Origin: Mobilisporobacter senegalensis
Lineage (GTDB): Bacteria > Bacillota > Clostridia > Lachnospirales > Lachnospiraceae
Assembly: GCF_003752155.1 (NCBI RefSeq)
Contig: NZ_RJVG01000004.1
Location: 1-64,000, forward strand
Length of the DNA: 64,000 bases
Direction: 5' to 3'
Every line of letters starts with the position of its first letter. Positions within the stretch are counted from its first letter, which is position 1. Shown one piece after another: positions 36,839-46,176 of the stretch. Position numbers and translations under genes: made by a program. The notes beneath the pieces were generated by a model. The model saw only the letters and a program-made list of their open reading frames with translations. It was not told the origin of the DNA and did not search any database.

Positions 36839-38430
36839 GCCTTTTCACCTCCTAAAGTTCCCTCTAAGACAGGTGCTAATTTCCAGGGTGCTTTTACATA
36901 ACTCCATGCAGGAGTATAGATCCCCATCGTAACATCTCTTGCAAAGTTTACTGCTCCACGAAAACCTGCATACGGCCCGCTGTAATCATATGAATGTATC
37001 TGTCTTGATAAGATTCCAGCTTTCTGAGAAACAAATTTATCTTTGATTCCAGAAAAGAAAATATCTGGTTTTAAAACTCTGAGAAATTCTTCTGTTTCAT
37101 AATGATTCAGGTCATCAATGATATATGTTCCATCTTGCATTTCTTTTACTAATCCCTCATAATAATCGAGAAATTTTTCTTCTTTTAATTTATTTACATC
37201 GTCTTCCGATAAATAAAGATGGTATTTATTTGTGTCTGGTTCTACTGTTAATGACTCAATATTCTTACTGTCTGCATCCACTTTAATGAATGGCAAAACT
37301 TCCCTGCCTTCATAATCATCCCTATGGGCAAATTCGTATCCAGCTAATATAGTCTGAATTCCCAAATCTTTTAGAAGAACCTGATAATGGTGTGATCTGG
37401 AGCCTCCGGCATAAAGAGCCGCCTTTTTCCCTTTTAATTTGCTCTTATAATATTCCATGTCATCCTGAATAAGGCTTAATTCATCTGCAATTACCTCTTC
37501 CGTTCTGGCTATCAGTTCTTTGTCATTAAAAAATTTTGCTATGTTTCTAAGAGATTTAATGGTTCCCTTTACACCTATAAAATTGACCTTTAACCATTGA
37601 ACTCCATATTTCGCTTCAAGCATTTCTGCAATATAATTAATAGAACGATGACATTGTACTAAACTTAAATTTGCCTGATGGGCATTCTTTAAATCATCTA
37701 TTTTACTGTCACCTGTAAAGGTAGATACTATTTCATAACCAATTCTTCTTAAAATTCGTTCTGTCTCCCAACCATCCCCTCCAATATTATACTCACCAAG
37801 AATATTTACAGAAAATTTATTTTTTATTTCCCTGTCACCTTCACCAATTACAAATCTCATTAATTGGTTATTTGCAATATGATGTCCAGCTGATTGACTT
37901 ACTCCTTTATATCCCTCACAACTAAATGCAATACATTTAATACCAAACTCTCCTTCTGCCCATTTTGCAACAGCATGAATATCATCTCCGATTAATCCTA
38001 CTGGACATGTAGAACAGATTAATATTGTGGAAGGATGGAATAAATCCATTGCTTCTTCAATAGCTTTCTTCAATTTCTTTTCACCACCGAATACAACATC
38101 AGATTCTTGCATATCTGTGGAAAAACAATATTCCAGATAATGATCTGCCCCTTCTTCTTTTTTCCCTTTATGCCGTCTGGTGCCCCATGCATAAAAGGAA
38201 CATCCAATTGGACCATGCACAATCTGCAAAGCATCTTTAATCGGGCCAAGTACAACACCTTTACATCCTGCATAGCAACATCCACGATGGGTCATGATTC
38301 CTGGTATTGTACGAACATTAGCTGCAATCTGATTATTATTATCGTTATCATTTACGGTCACCATATGTTCTTTTCGATTTTTATATACTCTGGAGCTATA
38401 CTGATCCAGTACTTTTTCCATTACACTCAT
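36832..38430 (-). CDS. nifD: Nitrogenase MoFe protein alpha subunit NifD (clostridial long form)
   Basis: The 532-residue protein has P-cluster Cys 51 and Cys 77 (RGCCYAGCKGVV; GPIGCSFYAW), a third in ICSTCPVGLIGDD, the FeMo-co cysteine in SLVQCHRSINYI, the cofactor His in RQIHSYDYSGPYAGF, and VSQSAGHHIANNQ with the Gln and His that line the active site. Between about residues 370 and 430 there is an insertion (YHLYLSEDDVNKLKEEKF...) typical of C. pasteurianum NifD. The Lys-free VNFARDV region and absence of VnfD/AnfD marks support Mo nitrogenase, as does the adjacent molybdate transporter. Start at 38430 with GGGAGGTGA upstream. Confidence 0.95.
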   Translation of the reverse strand: MSVMEKVLDQYSSRVYKNRKEHMVTVNDNDNNNQIAANVRTIPGIMTHRGCCYAGCKGVVLGPIKDALQIVHGPIGCSFYAWGTRRHKGKKEEGADHYLEYCFSTDMQESDVVFGGEKKLKKAIEEAMDLFHPSTILICSTCPVGLIGDDIHAVAKWAEGEFGIKCIAFSCEGYKGVSQSAGHHIANNQLMRFVIGEGDREIKNKFSVNILGEYNIGGDGWETERILRRIGYEIVSTFTGDSKIDDLKNAHQANLSLVQCHRSINYIAEMLEAKYGVQWLKVNFIGVKGTIKSLRNIAKFFNDKELIARTEEVIADELSLIQDDMEYYKSKLKGKKAALYAGGSRSHHYQVLLKDLGIQTILAGYEFAHRDDYEGREVLPFIKVDADSKNIESLTVEPDTNKYHLYLSEDDVNKLKEEKFLDYYEGLVKEMQDGTYIIDDLNHYETEEFLRVLKPDIFFSGIKDKFVSQKAGILSRQIHSYDYSGPYAGFRGAVNFARDVTMGIYTPAWSYVKAPWKLAPVLEGTLGGEKAC

Positions 38431-38448
38431 AACAATCACCTCCCATAT

Positions 38449-38832
38449 CTAATAAGCATCTTTACTATTATCTCCGCTTCTAACCTGATAATTTTCATAT
38501 ACTGGTAAAACAAATATCTTTCCATCCCCTGGATTTCCTGTGGAATTGGTATCCATAATCGTATCTATCGCTTTATAAACATCTTCATCTTCAATGATTA
38601 AAGTAAATGCTCTCTTAGGTATCAACCGATTCATCTCAGTAAGATATTCACCCACAGGAGATAAGGGGATTTCTCCAGATTCCACAAAAGAGGATAACAT
38701 GGTCATATCAAGTAACTTTTTTCCTCTTCCTAAAACTTTTCTACAAGTAAATGCTGGAATTCCTGCTTCTAATAAAGCCTTTTTTGTCGCATTCACTTTA
38801 TTCTGTCTGACAATTGCCATAACTTCTTTCAT
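38449..38832 (-). CDS. nifI2: NifI2 PII-like nitrogenase regulator
   Basis: The 127-residue GlnB-family protein begins MKEVMAIVRQNKVNATKKAL and has the NifI2-type T-loop region with an extended segment (residues about 42-70), then RAFTLIIEDEDVYKAI and NPGDGKIFVLPV. NifI1 and NifI2 together bind the MoFe protein and switch off nitrogenase in response to 2-oxoglutarate, ATP and ammonium status. The ATG at 38832 is chosen because the one two codons earlier sits right on the AGGAGGG site. Confidence 0.92.
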   Translation of the reverse strand: MKEVMAIVRQNKVNATKKALLEAGIPAFTCRKVLGRGKKLLDMTMLSSFVESGEIPLSPVGEYLTEMNRLIPKRAFTLIIEDEDVYKAIDTIMDTNSTGNPGDGKIFVLPVYENYQVRSGDNSKDAY

Positions 38833-38843
38833 ACTCATCCCTC

Positions 38844-39170
38844 CTAAAGACCTTTTTTCTTGGTGCTTATGGTATAGGCTTCTTCTACCGGACTTACAAA
38901 AATTCTACCATCACCAAAATTTCCACTTTCACCAGTTCTGGAATATTTTATTATAATCTTCACTACATCTTCTTTATCAGCATCTTCTATAACCATCAAT
39001 AACATTTCTTTCGGAATCTCATCATAGAAAATTTCTCCAACCTTTACTCCTTTTTGTTTCCCACGTCCATATACATCCATTTTAGTTACTGCCGGAAACC
39101 CTGCGGATAATAATTCGGAAAGAACTATACCTACTTTTTCCGGTCTGATGATTGCTCTAATCAATAACAT
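38844..39170 (-). CDS. nifI1: NifI1 PII-like nitrogenase regulator
   Basis: The 108-residue GlnB-family protein has MLLIRAIIRPEKVGIVLSEL, VTKMDVYGRGKQKG, and GNFGDGRIFVSPVEEAYTI. It lies between nifH and nifI2, the standard place for NifI1 in archaeal and clostridial nif operons. It lacks the uridylylation Tyr context of classical GlnB, consistent with the NifI type. Strong ATGGAGGTGG site upstream. Confidence 0.94.
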   Translation of the reverse strand: MLLIRAIIRPEKVGIVLSELLSAGFPAVTKMDVYGRGKQKGVKVGEIFYDEIPKEMLLMVIEDADKEDVVKIIIKYSRTGESGNFGDGRIFVSPVEEAYTISTKKKGL

Positions 39171-39191
39171 AAAACCACCTCCATATAATTT

Positions 39192-40037
<846 letters not shown>

Positions 40038-40061
40038 TCACATTATCCACTTACTATAAAG

Positions 40062-40103
40062 TGAAAAGACGCCACTACTTATTCTTAATAAGTAACGACG
40101 TCT
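40062..40103 (-). promoter_or_regulatory. Terminator-like hairpin in the nifH leader (candidate attenuator)
   Basis: On the minus strand a 17-base-pair stem (40087-40103 with 40067-40083, including three G-U pairs) closes a 3-base loop and is followed by TTTTCA, about 50 bases before the nifH start. It could end readthrough from modC, act as a conditional attenuator for nif, or protect the nifH message. Further upstream a TTGTAT-17-TAGAAT pair is a weak sigma-A promoter candidate; I found no sigma-54 type GG-N10-GC element. Confidence 0.6.
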
Positions 40104-40294
40104 CTGTCTAATAGAGTGCTAGCAATTTCTATGGCTCAAATTCTATCATCATTGGATTTTTTATACAATACATCGAATTGTCAAATATTAAATAAAAACA
40201 ATGTATTTTTTTGAACATTTTTTACTAATATCTTATTTTGCTTTCTTTTATCTGATATTGTGGCGTTTCTTTTAGAGTTGTCTGCTTTCCTTCC

Positions 40295-41347
40295 TTATTT
40301 TAGAAGAACTAATTTCTCACTGGGAAATGATATACGGTTTGGTGCCTTTTCTTTTAATATTTCTTTCCAATAACCTTTCGTTATCTTCCACCATATATTC
40401 TTTCCAAAACTGGATTCATCCCTATTATGTAATAGTACATTCCATTCAAATGGTGTTTCAGTGATTCCTACACAAGTTACCTGCATTGTATTCTCCATTA
40501 CCAAAGGGTCTCCACATCTTATATCATGTGCTCTAATGCCCACATATGTAATATCCTCTGTAACTTTTTTCTTCGTCTTTAAAACAATATTCCAATTCAA
40601 TGCAGCCACTTCAAAATCAGATATTTTATAAGCTTTTGATATATTCTTACAACCTGTTAACCTTGCCGTTGCAGCATTGATAGGATTATAAAAGATATCT
40701 TTCGTATTTCCCAACTCAATCATTTTTCCTTTCTCAATAATAGCCATGTTATTGCATAATTTATAAATCTCATCTCTACTATGGGAGACGATTAGTGTAT
40801 CAACCTCATATTTTTTTAATACCTCCAGGAGTTCCTGCTGCAACTGCTCCTTTAGATAAGAATCCATAGCTGAAAATGGCTCATCTAATAAGAGAACCTC
40901 TGGTTCAAAAGCAAGAATCCTTGCTAATGCCACTCTTTGCTGCTGTCCTCCTGACAGACTATAAGGATATCTGTTTTCCAAACCATCCAGTTGAAATAAA
41001 TTTATCATTTTTTCTACAATATGATGCTTATCTCTAGTCCTTTCAATTCCTATTTCAATATTCTTCGCCACTGTCATATTCGGAAAAAGGGCATAATTTT
41101 GAAACATATATCCTACTTTCCTTTTTTGAGGCCGAAGGTTAATTCTATTACTTGAATCAAAAAGTACTTTCTGGTTTAAAACGATTTTTCCTTCATCTGG
41201 TTTTTCAATTCCTGCAATGCATTTTAAAGTGAGACTTTTCCCACAGCCGGATGCTCCAAGGATTCCTAATCTTTGCCCCTTATTCTCCAAACTTACGTCA
41301 AGATCAAAACCTTTATATTTCTTTTTAATGTCAACATACAGACTCAT
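40295..41347 (-). CDS. modC: Molybdate ABC transporter ATP-binding protein ModC
   Basis: The 350-residue protein has Walker A GASGCGKSLT, the signature LSGGQQQRVALARILAFEP, Walker B VLLLDEPFSAMD, and the H-loop IVSHSRDEI, followed by a TOBE/molybdate-binding domain (about 255-350; YVGIRAHDIR). It energises molybdate uptake. It lies 2 bases after modB. Being just upstream of nifH on the same strand it supplies Mo for FeMo-co. Confidence 0.93.
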   Translation of the reverse strand: MSLYVDIKKKYKGFDLDVSLENKGQRLGILGASGCGKSLTLKCIAGIEKPDEGKIVLNQKVLFDSSNRINLRPQKRKVGYMFQNYALFPNMTVAKNIEIGIERTRDKHHIVEKMINLFQLDGLENRYPYSLSGGQQQRVALARILAFEPEVLLLDEPFSAMDSYLKEQLQQELLEVLKKYEVDTLIVSHSRDEIYKLCNNMAIIEKGKMIELGNTKDIFYNPINAATARLTGCKNISKAYKISDFEVAALNWNIVLKTKKKVTEDITYVGIRAHDIRCGDPLVMENTMQVTCVGITETPFEWNVLLHNRDESSFGKNIWWKITKGYWKEILKEKAPNRISFPSEKLVLLK

Positions 41348-41349
41348 TT

Positions 41350-42021
41350 CTATCCCTTCTTTATGTAGGATCTATTTTTATGGGTAACGAAATTCATAAG
41401 AATGATTGCCAAAAATGCGATTACAATAATAATTCCAACCCACATCGCAGCCACTTCCATATTATTTCCCTGCACAGCCATATAAATAGCTACTGGCATT
41501 GTTTGTGTTATCCCTGGAATATTCCCAGCTATCATTATGGTTGCGCCAAATTCCCCCAAAGCTCTGGCAAATGCTAAAATTCCACCAGATACAATTCCTG
41601 GTAAAGCTAATGGCATAACAATTTTACAGAATATCTTAAACTCTGAGATACCTAATGTCCTCCCTGCATAAATAAGATTTAAATCCACTTGTTCAAAAGC
41701 GCCTTTTGCAGAACGGTACATTAGTGGAAATGAGATTACTACTGCCGCAAGCACTGTTGCCTCCCATGTAAATACAATCTCTACTCCTATCTTTTCAAAT
41801 ACCTTTCCTATCATTCCGTTCTTTCCAAAGATAATAAGCAAAAGAAATCCAGCTACTGTTGGTGGAAGAACTAATGGGAGAGTAAATAATTCATCGAAAA
41901 ACCACGATATTTTTTCATTCATATTCATAACTTTTCTTGCAGCAAAGATTCCTAATAAAAACGTTATTAAGGTTGAGAATATTGCTGTCTTCATAGAAAT
42001 ATATAAAGGTGAAAAATCCAT
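41350..42021 (-). CDS. modB: Molybdate ABC transporter permease ModB
   Basis: The 223-residue protein has five or six hydrophobic helices and the permease coupling motif RTLGISEFKIFCKIVMPLAL followed by GIVSGGILAFARALGEFGATIMI, the EAA region characteristic of ModB. It sits between modA (26 bases) and modC (2 bases). AGGAGGGAAG precedes the ATG. Confidence 0.95.
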   Translation of the reverse strand: MDFSPLYISMKTAIFSTLITFLLGIFAARKVMNMNEKISWFFDELFTLPLVLPPTVAGFLLLIIFGKNGMIGKVFEKIGVEIVFTWEATVLAAVVISFPLMYRSAKGAFEQVDLNLIYAGRTLGISEFKIFCKIVMPLALPGIVSGGILAFARALGEFGATIMIAGNIPGITQTMPVAIYMAVQGNNMEVAAMWVGIIIVIAFLAIILMNFVTHKNRSYIKKG

Positions 42022-42047
42022 ATTTATACTTCCCTCCTAATCAAGCT

Positions 42048-42833
42048 CTATTCAATGGGGGTAAATCCATGTTTCTCAAATATTTCTCTGGCTTCCTTGG
42101 ATTGAAGATATTCTAAAAATTGTTTGGCCGCCTTTTCTTCTTTTGTATTTTTTATTACAGCAGCGGGATATATGATTTTACTGTGGCTTCCTTCTGGTGC
42201 CTTTGCCACTATTTTTACATCATCATTTGACAATGCATCTGTTTCATATACCACACCTGCATCTGCATTTCCTGTACTTACCCATGTAAATACTTCTGCC
42301 ACATCTTTACCATAGGTGGTTTTCTCCTTTACAGCATCTAATATATTTAAATATGTAAATATTTCCTTTGCATATTGGCCTGCAGGTACTGTATCCGGGT
42401 CCCCAAGTGCTATTTTAGATGCCTTTAAAATATCTTCAAAACCTGTTATTTCTAAATCACTGGATTTAGGCACGATCAATATTACTTTGTTTTCCAAAAC
42501 ATTGATTAGTGTATTATCAATAATTAGATTTTTATCTTTAAGCATATCCATTTGCTTTTGGGCTGCTGAGATAAACACATCAACAGGAGCTCCCTGCTCG
42601 ATCTGTTGTTCTAAAGAGCCGGAACTTCCATAAGTAAAAGTCATATTAATTTGGGGATGGTTTTCATGATACTTAATTTGTATCTCATCCATGATTTTTT
42701 GAAGACTTACTGCTGCTGCAATAAGTATATCAGTATCTTCTTGATCGTCATTTAGACGTTCCCTCCTGCAACCTAATAAAATTATGGCAATTATCGATAC
42801 TGTAACTATTAATTGCATTCTCTTTCTAATCAT
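42048..42833 (-). CDS. modA: Molybdate-binding lipoprotein ModA
   Basis: The 261-residue protein has a lipoprotein signal (AIILLGC, Cys 22) and the ModA fold: ILIAAAVSLQKIMDEI, FTYGSSGSLEQQIEQGAPVD with the oxyanion-binding Ser, GDPDTVPAGQYAKEIF, and STGNADAGVVYETDA. It captures molybdate or tungstate outside the membrane. It is the first gene of modABC, whose leader contains a hairpin. Confidence 0.93.
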   Translation of the reverse strand: MIRKRMQLIVTVSIIAIILLGCRRERLNDDQEDTDILIAAAVSLQKIMDEIQIKYHENHPQINMTFTYGSSGSLEQQIEQGAPVDVFISAAQKQMDMLKDKNLIIDNTLINVLENKVILIVPKSSDLEITGFEDILKASKIALGDPDTVPAGQYAKEIFTYLNILDAVKEKTTYGKDVAEVFTWVSTGNADAGVVYETDALSNDDVKIVAKAPEGSHSKIIYPAAVIKNTKEEKAAKQFLEYLQSKEAREIFEKHGFTPIE

Positions 42834-42877
42834 CTTAAATATCCTTCCACCAGTCCTGTTTTTGCCTTTTTACAAGC

Positions 42878-42913
42878 AAAAAGCGCCTTAGAATGTATAT
42901 CTGAGACGCCTTT
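42878..42913 (-). promoter_or_regulatory. Inverted repeat or hairpin in the modA leader
   Basis: On the minus strand AAAGGCGTCTCAG and CTAAGGCGCTTT pair (about 12 base pairs, one mismatch and G-U pairs) around ATATACATT and run into TTTTTG. A TTGACA (42913-42918) overlaps its 5' edge, so the repeat could be an operator over the promoter spacer, or an attenuator. It begins with a GGCGTCT also seen in the nifH leader stem. Confidence 0.5.
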
Positions 42914-43079
42914 GTCAAGGACTATATTAATCATAATATTTATACAATTATAATAATTTTTATTGCTACTTGTTTATATTGCGTTTCATAATAACTTATA
43001 CTATAATGCCATGTCAATATTATTTTATTTTTCATATTTTATATAATTATTTATAGTATTTAAATTTATAAAATGAAGA

Positions 43080-44534
43080 TTACTTTGTGATTTTTTTTGC
43101 TTTTGAAATTTTTAACATCTTACCTTTTATTGTAGTCTCTTTCATGGTTTTTAATACGAGTTCTCCTTTTCCATTGAGTATCTCAACATAGGTCATAGTA
43201 TCCATAATCGTAATAATACCAATATCCTCGGCTGTTACTCCCTCTATTTTAGCTATCGTTCCCACAAAATCTATTGCTCTAAGATTCTTTTTCTTACCGC
43301 CATTAAAATATAATTTCATAATTTTCTTATTCAATTGTTCGCTTTTTAGTTTTCGAATCGTTGGCAGTACCTTCATTTTCGCTTTAAAATCTGATTTTTT
43401 ATCTAAGACTTCTTCTTCTAAAGGTATTGACATGACAGGAATATCAAATCCAATATATTCTTCAATATCATGAAGATACCTTTCTTCTTTTGTGGTAACA
43501 AAAGTGATCGCTCTTCCTTCCCTGCCGGCTCTCCCTGTCCTGCCAATGCGATGGACGTAATTTTCTTTCTCCATTGAAATTTCATAATTAATTACGAGAG
43601 AAATATTATCAATGTCAATTCCTCTGGCCGCTACATCAGTAGCAATAAGATAGCGAAATTCTCCTCTCTTAAAGGCCTTCATAATCTTAAGCCGATCCTT
43701 TTGTTCCATACCTCCATGAAGCTTATTGCAGCTATAACCAGCAGCTTTTAATTCATTGTATACATTATCTACCCGGTCTTTTGTATTGCAAAATATAATA
43801 CAGCTATCCGGATTTTGAATTACTGTTATATCCGTCAGTAAAGAAAGCTTATTGACTTCACTCACTCTATATAAGGAATGTTCAATATTATCCGTAATAA
43901 GGTCCGTCCCGTTGATCTCTACATTAAGAGGTGTATTCATATAATACTGGGTTAACTTTTTAATTCTTTCTGGTAATGTAGCGGAAAAAATACATGTTAC
44001 TCTCTCCTTGGGCAGATGTGAGATAATGGCTTCAACTTGTTCGATAAATCCCATATTAAGCATTTTATCCGCTTCATCAATCACAAGGAAATCAATTTTC
44101 TCTAAGGCAATAGATCCTCTCTCTATATGATCTATTACTCGTCCTGGGGTCCCGACTACTACATGAGTTTTTTGCTTAAGTTCTAATTTTTGTGCCGAAA
44201 AAGGTTGTCGGCCAAATATAGCTGCTGCTTTTATACGTTTATACCTTCCTATATTTATAAAATCCTCTTTTACCTGATACGCAAGTTCCCTTGTCGGTGT
44301 TAAAACTAATGCCTGGGGCTTATTTTCCTTCCAATCCACTAATTCACATATGGGTATGCCATAAGCTGCTGTTTTTCCGCTGCCTGTTTGTGATTTCACT
44401 ACGAGATCTTTCTTTGCTAACATAAGTGGAATAACTTTATCTTGAACATTCGTGGGCTCTTTATATCCTAAATCATTTAATGCATTTGTAGTTTCTGTAC
44501 TTAATAAATAATTAGTAAAACTAATTTTTGTCAT
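43080..44534 (-). CDS. dbpA: DEAD-box RNA helicase, DbpA/YxiN-type
   Basis: The 484-residue protein has motif [31 protein letters not shown], motif [12 protein letters not shown], motif III SATL, and motif [15 protein letters not shown]. The C-terminal domain (about 405-484; [22 protein letters not shown]) is the DbpA/YxiN RNA-binding domain that targets helix 92 of 23S rRNA during large-subunit assembly. It is monocistronic and seems unrelated to the mod/nif genes beside it. Confidence 0.92.
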   Translation of the reverse strand: MTKISFTNYLLSTETTNALNDLGYKEPTNVQDKVIPLMLAKKDLVVKSQTGSGKTAAYGIPICELVDWKENKPQALVLTPTRELAYQVKEDFINIGRYKRIKAAAIFGRQPFSAQKLELKQKTHVVVGTPGRVIDHIERGSIALEKIDFLVIDEADKMLNMGFIEQVEAIISHLPKERVTCIFSATLPERIKKLTQYYMNTPLNVEINGTDLITDNIEHSLYRVSEVNKLSLLTDITVIQNPDSCIIFCNTKDRVDNVYNELKAAGYSCNKLHGGMEQKDRLKIMKAFKRGEFRYLIATDVAARGIDIDNISLVINYEISMEKENYVHRIGRTGRAGREGRAITFVTTKEERYLHDIEEYIGFDIPVMSIPLEEEVLDKKSDFKAKMKVLPTIRKLKSEQLNKKIMKLYFNGGKKKNLRAIDFVGTIAKIEGVTAEDIGIITIMDTMTYVEILNGKGELVLKTMKETTIKGKMLKISKAKKITK

Positions 44535-44700
44535 ATATTATCTATGTCCTCTCTTAGTATCCTATTGCTAAATTCCCAATTTATTTCTAAATCATATCTC
44601 ATTTTACATAAACTTATATTATCATATAGTATCTTCTCCAATTATGCAAAGGTATATATTAATACTTTAAGTATATCCTTCCTTACCTTATATCTTTTGA

Positions 44701-44728
44701 ACCATTCAATAACACTTATCATATAATA
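44701..44728 (+). promoter_or_regulatory. Sigma-K-like promoter upstream of the second LysM/GH18 gene
   Basis: AC at 44701-44702, a 17-base spacer and CATATAATA at 44720-44728 match the sigma-K consensus and the nonamer upstream of the paralog at 27604. Confidence 0.55.
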
Positions 44729-44767
44729 ATAATAATATTAATATTAATAATAACATTGGGGATTTAA

Positions 44768-46069
44768 ATGATTATACATGTGGTGCAATCAGGAGAAACA
44801 CTCTACTCAATCTCTACATCTTATGGAATATCATCATCGCGATTAATTCAAGATAATGGATTAACCAGCCCCAATGAATTAGCAGTTGGGCAGACCATTG
44901 TAATCGTATATCCCAAAGAGATTTATACTGTTAGAGAAGGGGATACTCTGCAAAGTATAGCTTATGATCATAATATCACTTTGATGCAATTGCTAAGGAA
45001 CAATCCTTATCTTATCAATAGAGAATTTATTTATACAGGAGAATCCCTGGTTATCAGCTATGAAGATGAAAAAATCAGGAATATCTCAACCAATGGATAT
45101 ACTTATCCTTTCATTAATAGAGATATTCTAAAAAAAACATTACCCTTTTTAACCTACATTACTATATTTAATTATCGGGTCACCGTTGAGGGAGAAATCA
45201 TCGACATAGATGATATGGAAATTATTCAGCTGGCAAAAGAATATAAGGTAGCACCTTTAATGCTGATCACTGCATTGACTGAGGACGGAATTTTTAGCAG
45301 CGAAGTGACACATACCATACTTAATGACCAGGAATTACAGGATAAATTCATCGATAATATACTAACTATTTTGAAGGCAAAAGGTTATTATGGATTGAAT
45401 ATAGACTCTCAATATATACTCATTGAAGATAGACAACTATTTGTAGACTTTACCGAGAAAATAACAAATCGTTTAAATAATGAAGGATTTCAGGTGATTG
45501 TTACATTAACCCCCAAAACATTAGAGGATGGAACCATAACGATATATGAAAGTATTGATTATAAAGGACTGGGGCAGGCAGCGAATGGCTTACTGCTCAT
45601 TTCATACGAATGGGGAAGCTCCTTTGGACCTCCTGCAGCCGTGACACCTATAAATGTGGTTCAGGTATTGCTGGACTTTGCAGTAACCCAGATACCTCCT
45701 GAAAAAATCACCTTGGGAATCCCAATTATCGGGTATGACTGGCAGCTTCCACATATTCAAGGTGTTTCCAGAGCATATTCTCTTAGCAGCACTGCTGCCA
45801 TAGAATTAGCAGTTGCAGAGGGTGCAACAATCTTATATGATGAAACTGCCCAGGCCCCTTATTTTTACTATACAGAAACTAACAGAGGAGAACCTACTCA
45901 ACATATTGTGTGGTTTAAAGATGCAAGAAGTATAAAAGCTTTAACTGATTTAGTCCCTATTTATGGCTTCCCAGGAATTGGAGTCTGGAATGTTATGACA
46001 TTCTTTACACAAATGTGGTTCATAATCAATACCCAATATGAAATAGAAAAAATAGAAACATTATTATAA
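44768..46069 (+). CDS. LysM-LysM-GH18 protein, paralog of the gene at 27604, catalytic Glu also Gln
   Basis: The 433-residue protein aligns over its whole length with the one at 27604: MIIHVVQSGETLYSISTSYG, second LysM TVREGDTLQSIAYDHNIT, shared GH18 blocks (NGYTYPFINRDILKKTLPF; GIPIIGYDWQLPHIQG; AQHIVWFKDARSI-like). The GH18 motif reads YYGLNIDSQYILIED, so Gln 215 (CAA, 45410) again replaces the catalytic Glu, and the preceding Phe is Ser. No signal peptide. Late mother-cell expression and a spore location are inferred from the promoter and LysM/GH18 architecture. Confidence 0.88.
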   Translation: MIIHVVQSGETLYSISTSYGISSSRLIQDNGLTSPNELAVGQTIVIVYPKEIYTVREGDTLQSIAYDHNITLMQLLRNNPYLINREFIYTGESLVISYEDEKIRNISTNGYTYPFINRDILKKTLPFLTYITIFNYRVTVEGEIIDIDDMEIIQLAKEYKVAPLMLITALTEDGIFSSEVTHTILNDQELQDKFIDNILTILKAKGYYGLNIDSQYILIEDRQLFVDFTEKITNRLNNEGFQVIVTLTPKTLEDGTITIYESIDYKGLGQAANGLLLISYEWGSSFGPPAAVTPINVVQVLLDFAVTQIPPEKITLGIPIIGYDWQLPHIQGVSRAYSLSSTAAIELAVAEGATILYDETAQAPYFYYTETNRGEPTQHIVWFKDARSIKALTDLVPIYGFPGIGVWNVMTFFTQMWFIINTQYEIEKIETLL

Positions 46070-46076
46070 GATACCG

Positions 46077-46126
46077 GGATAAGATGTCACCCAAGAAAAT
46101 TTTTCCTCCTTTGTGATATCTTATCC
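46077..46126. terminator. Hairpin between convergent LysM/GH18 and PEP-synthase-like genes
   Basis: GGATAAGATGTCAC and GTGATATCTTATCC pair (about 14 base pairs) around a 22-base loop. The following T content is modest, so it is a probable but not textbook terminator for either side. Confidence 0.6.
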
Positions 46127-46176
46127 CCATTAAATTTCAAAATATTTCTTATACCATACAATATTCTCTTTACATT

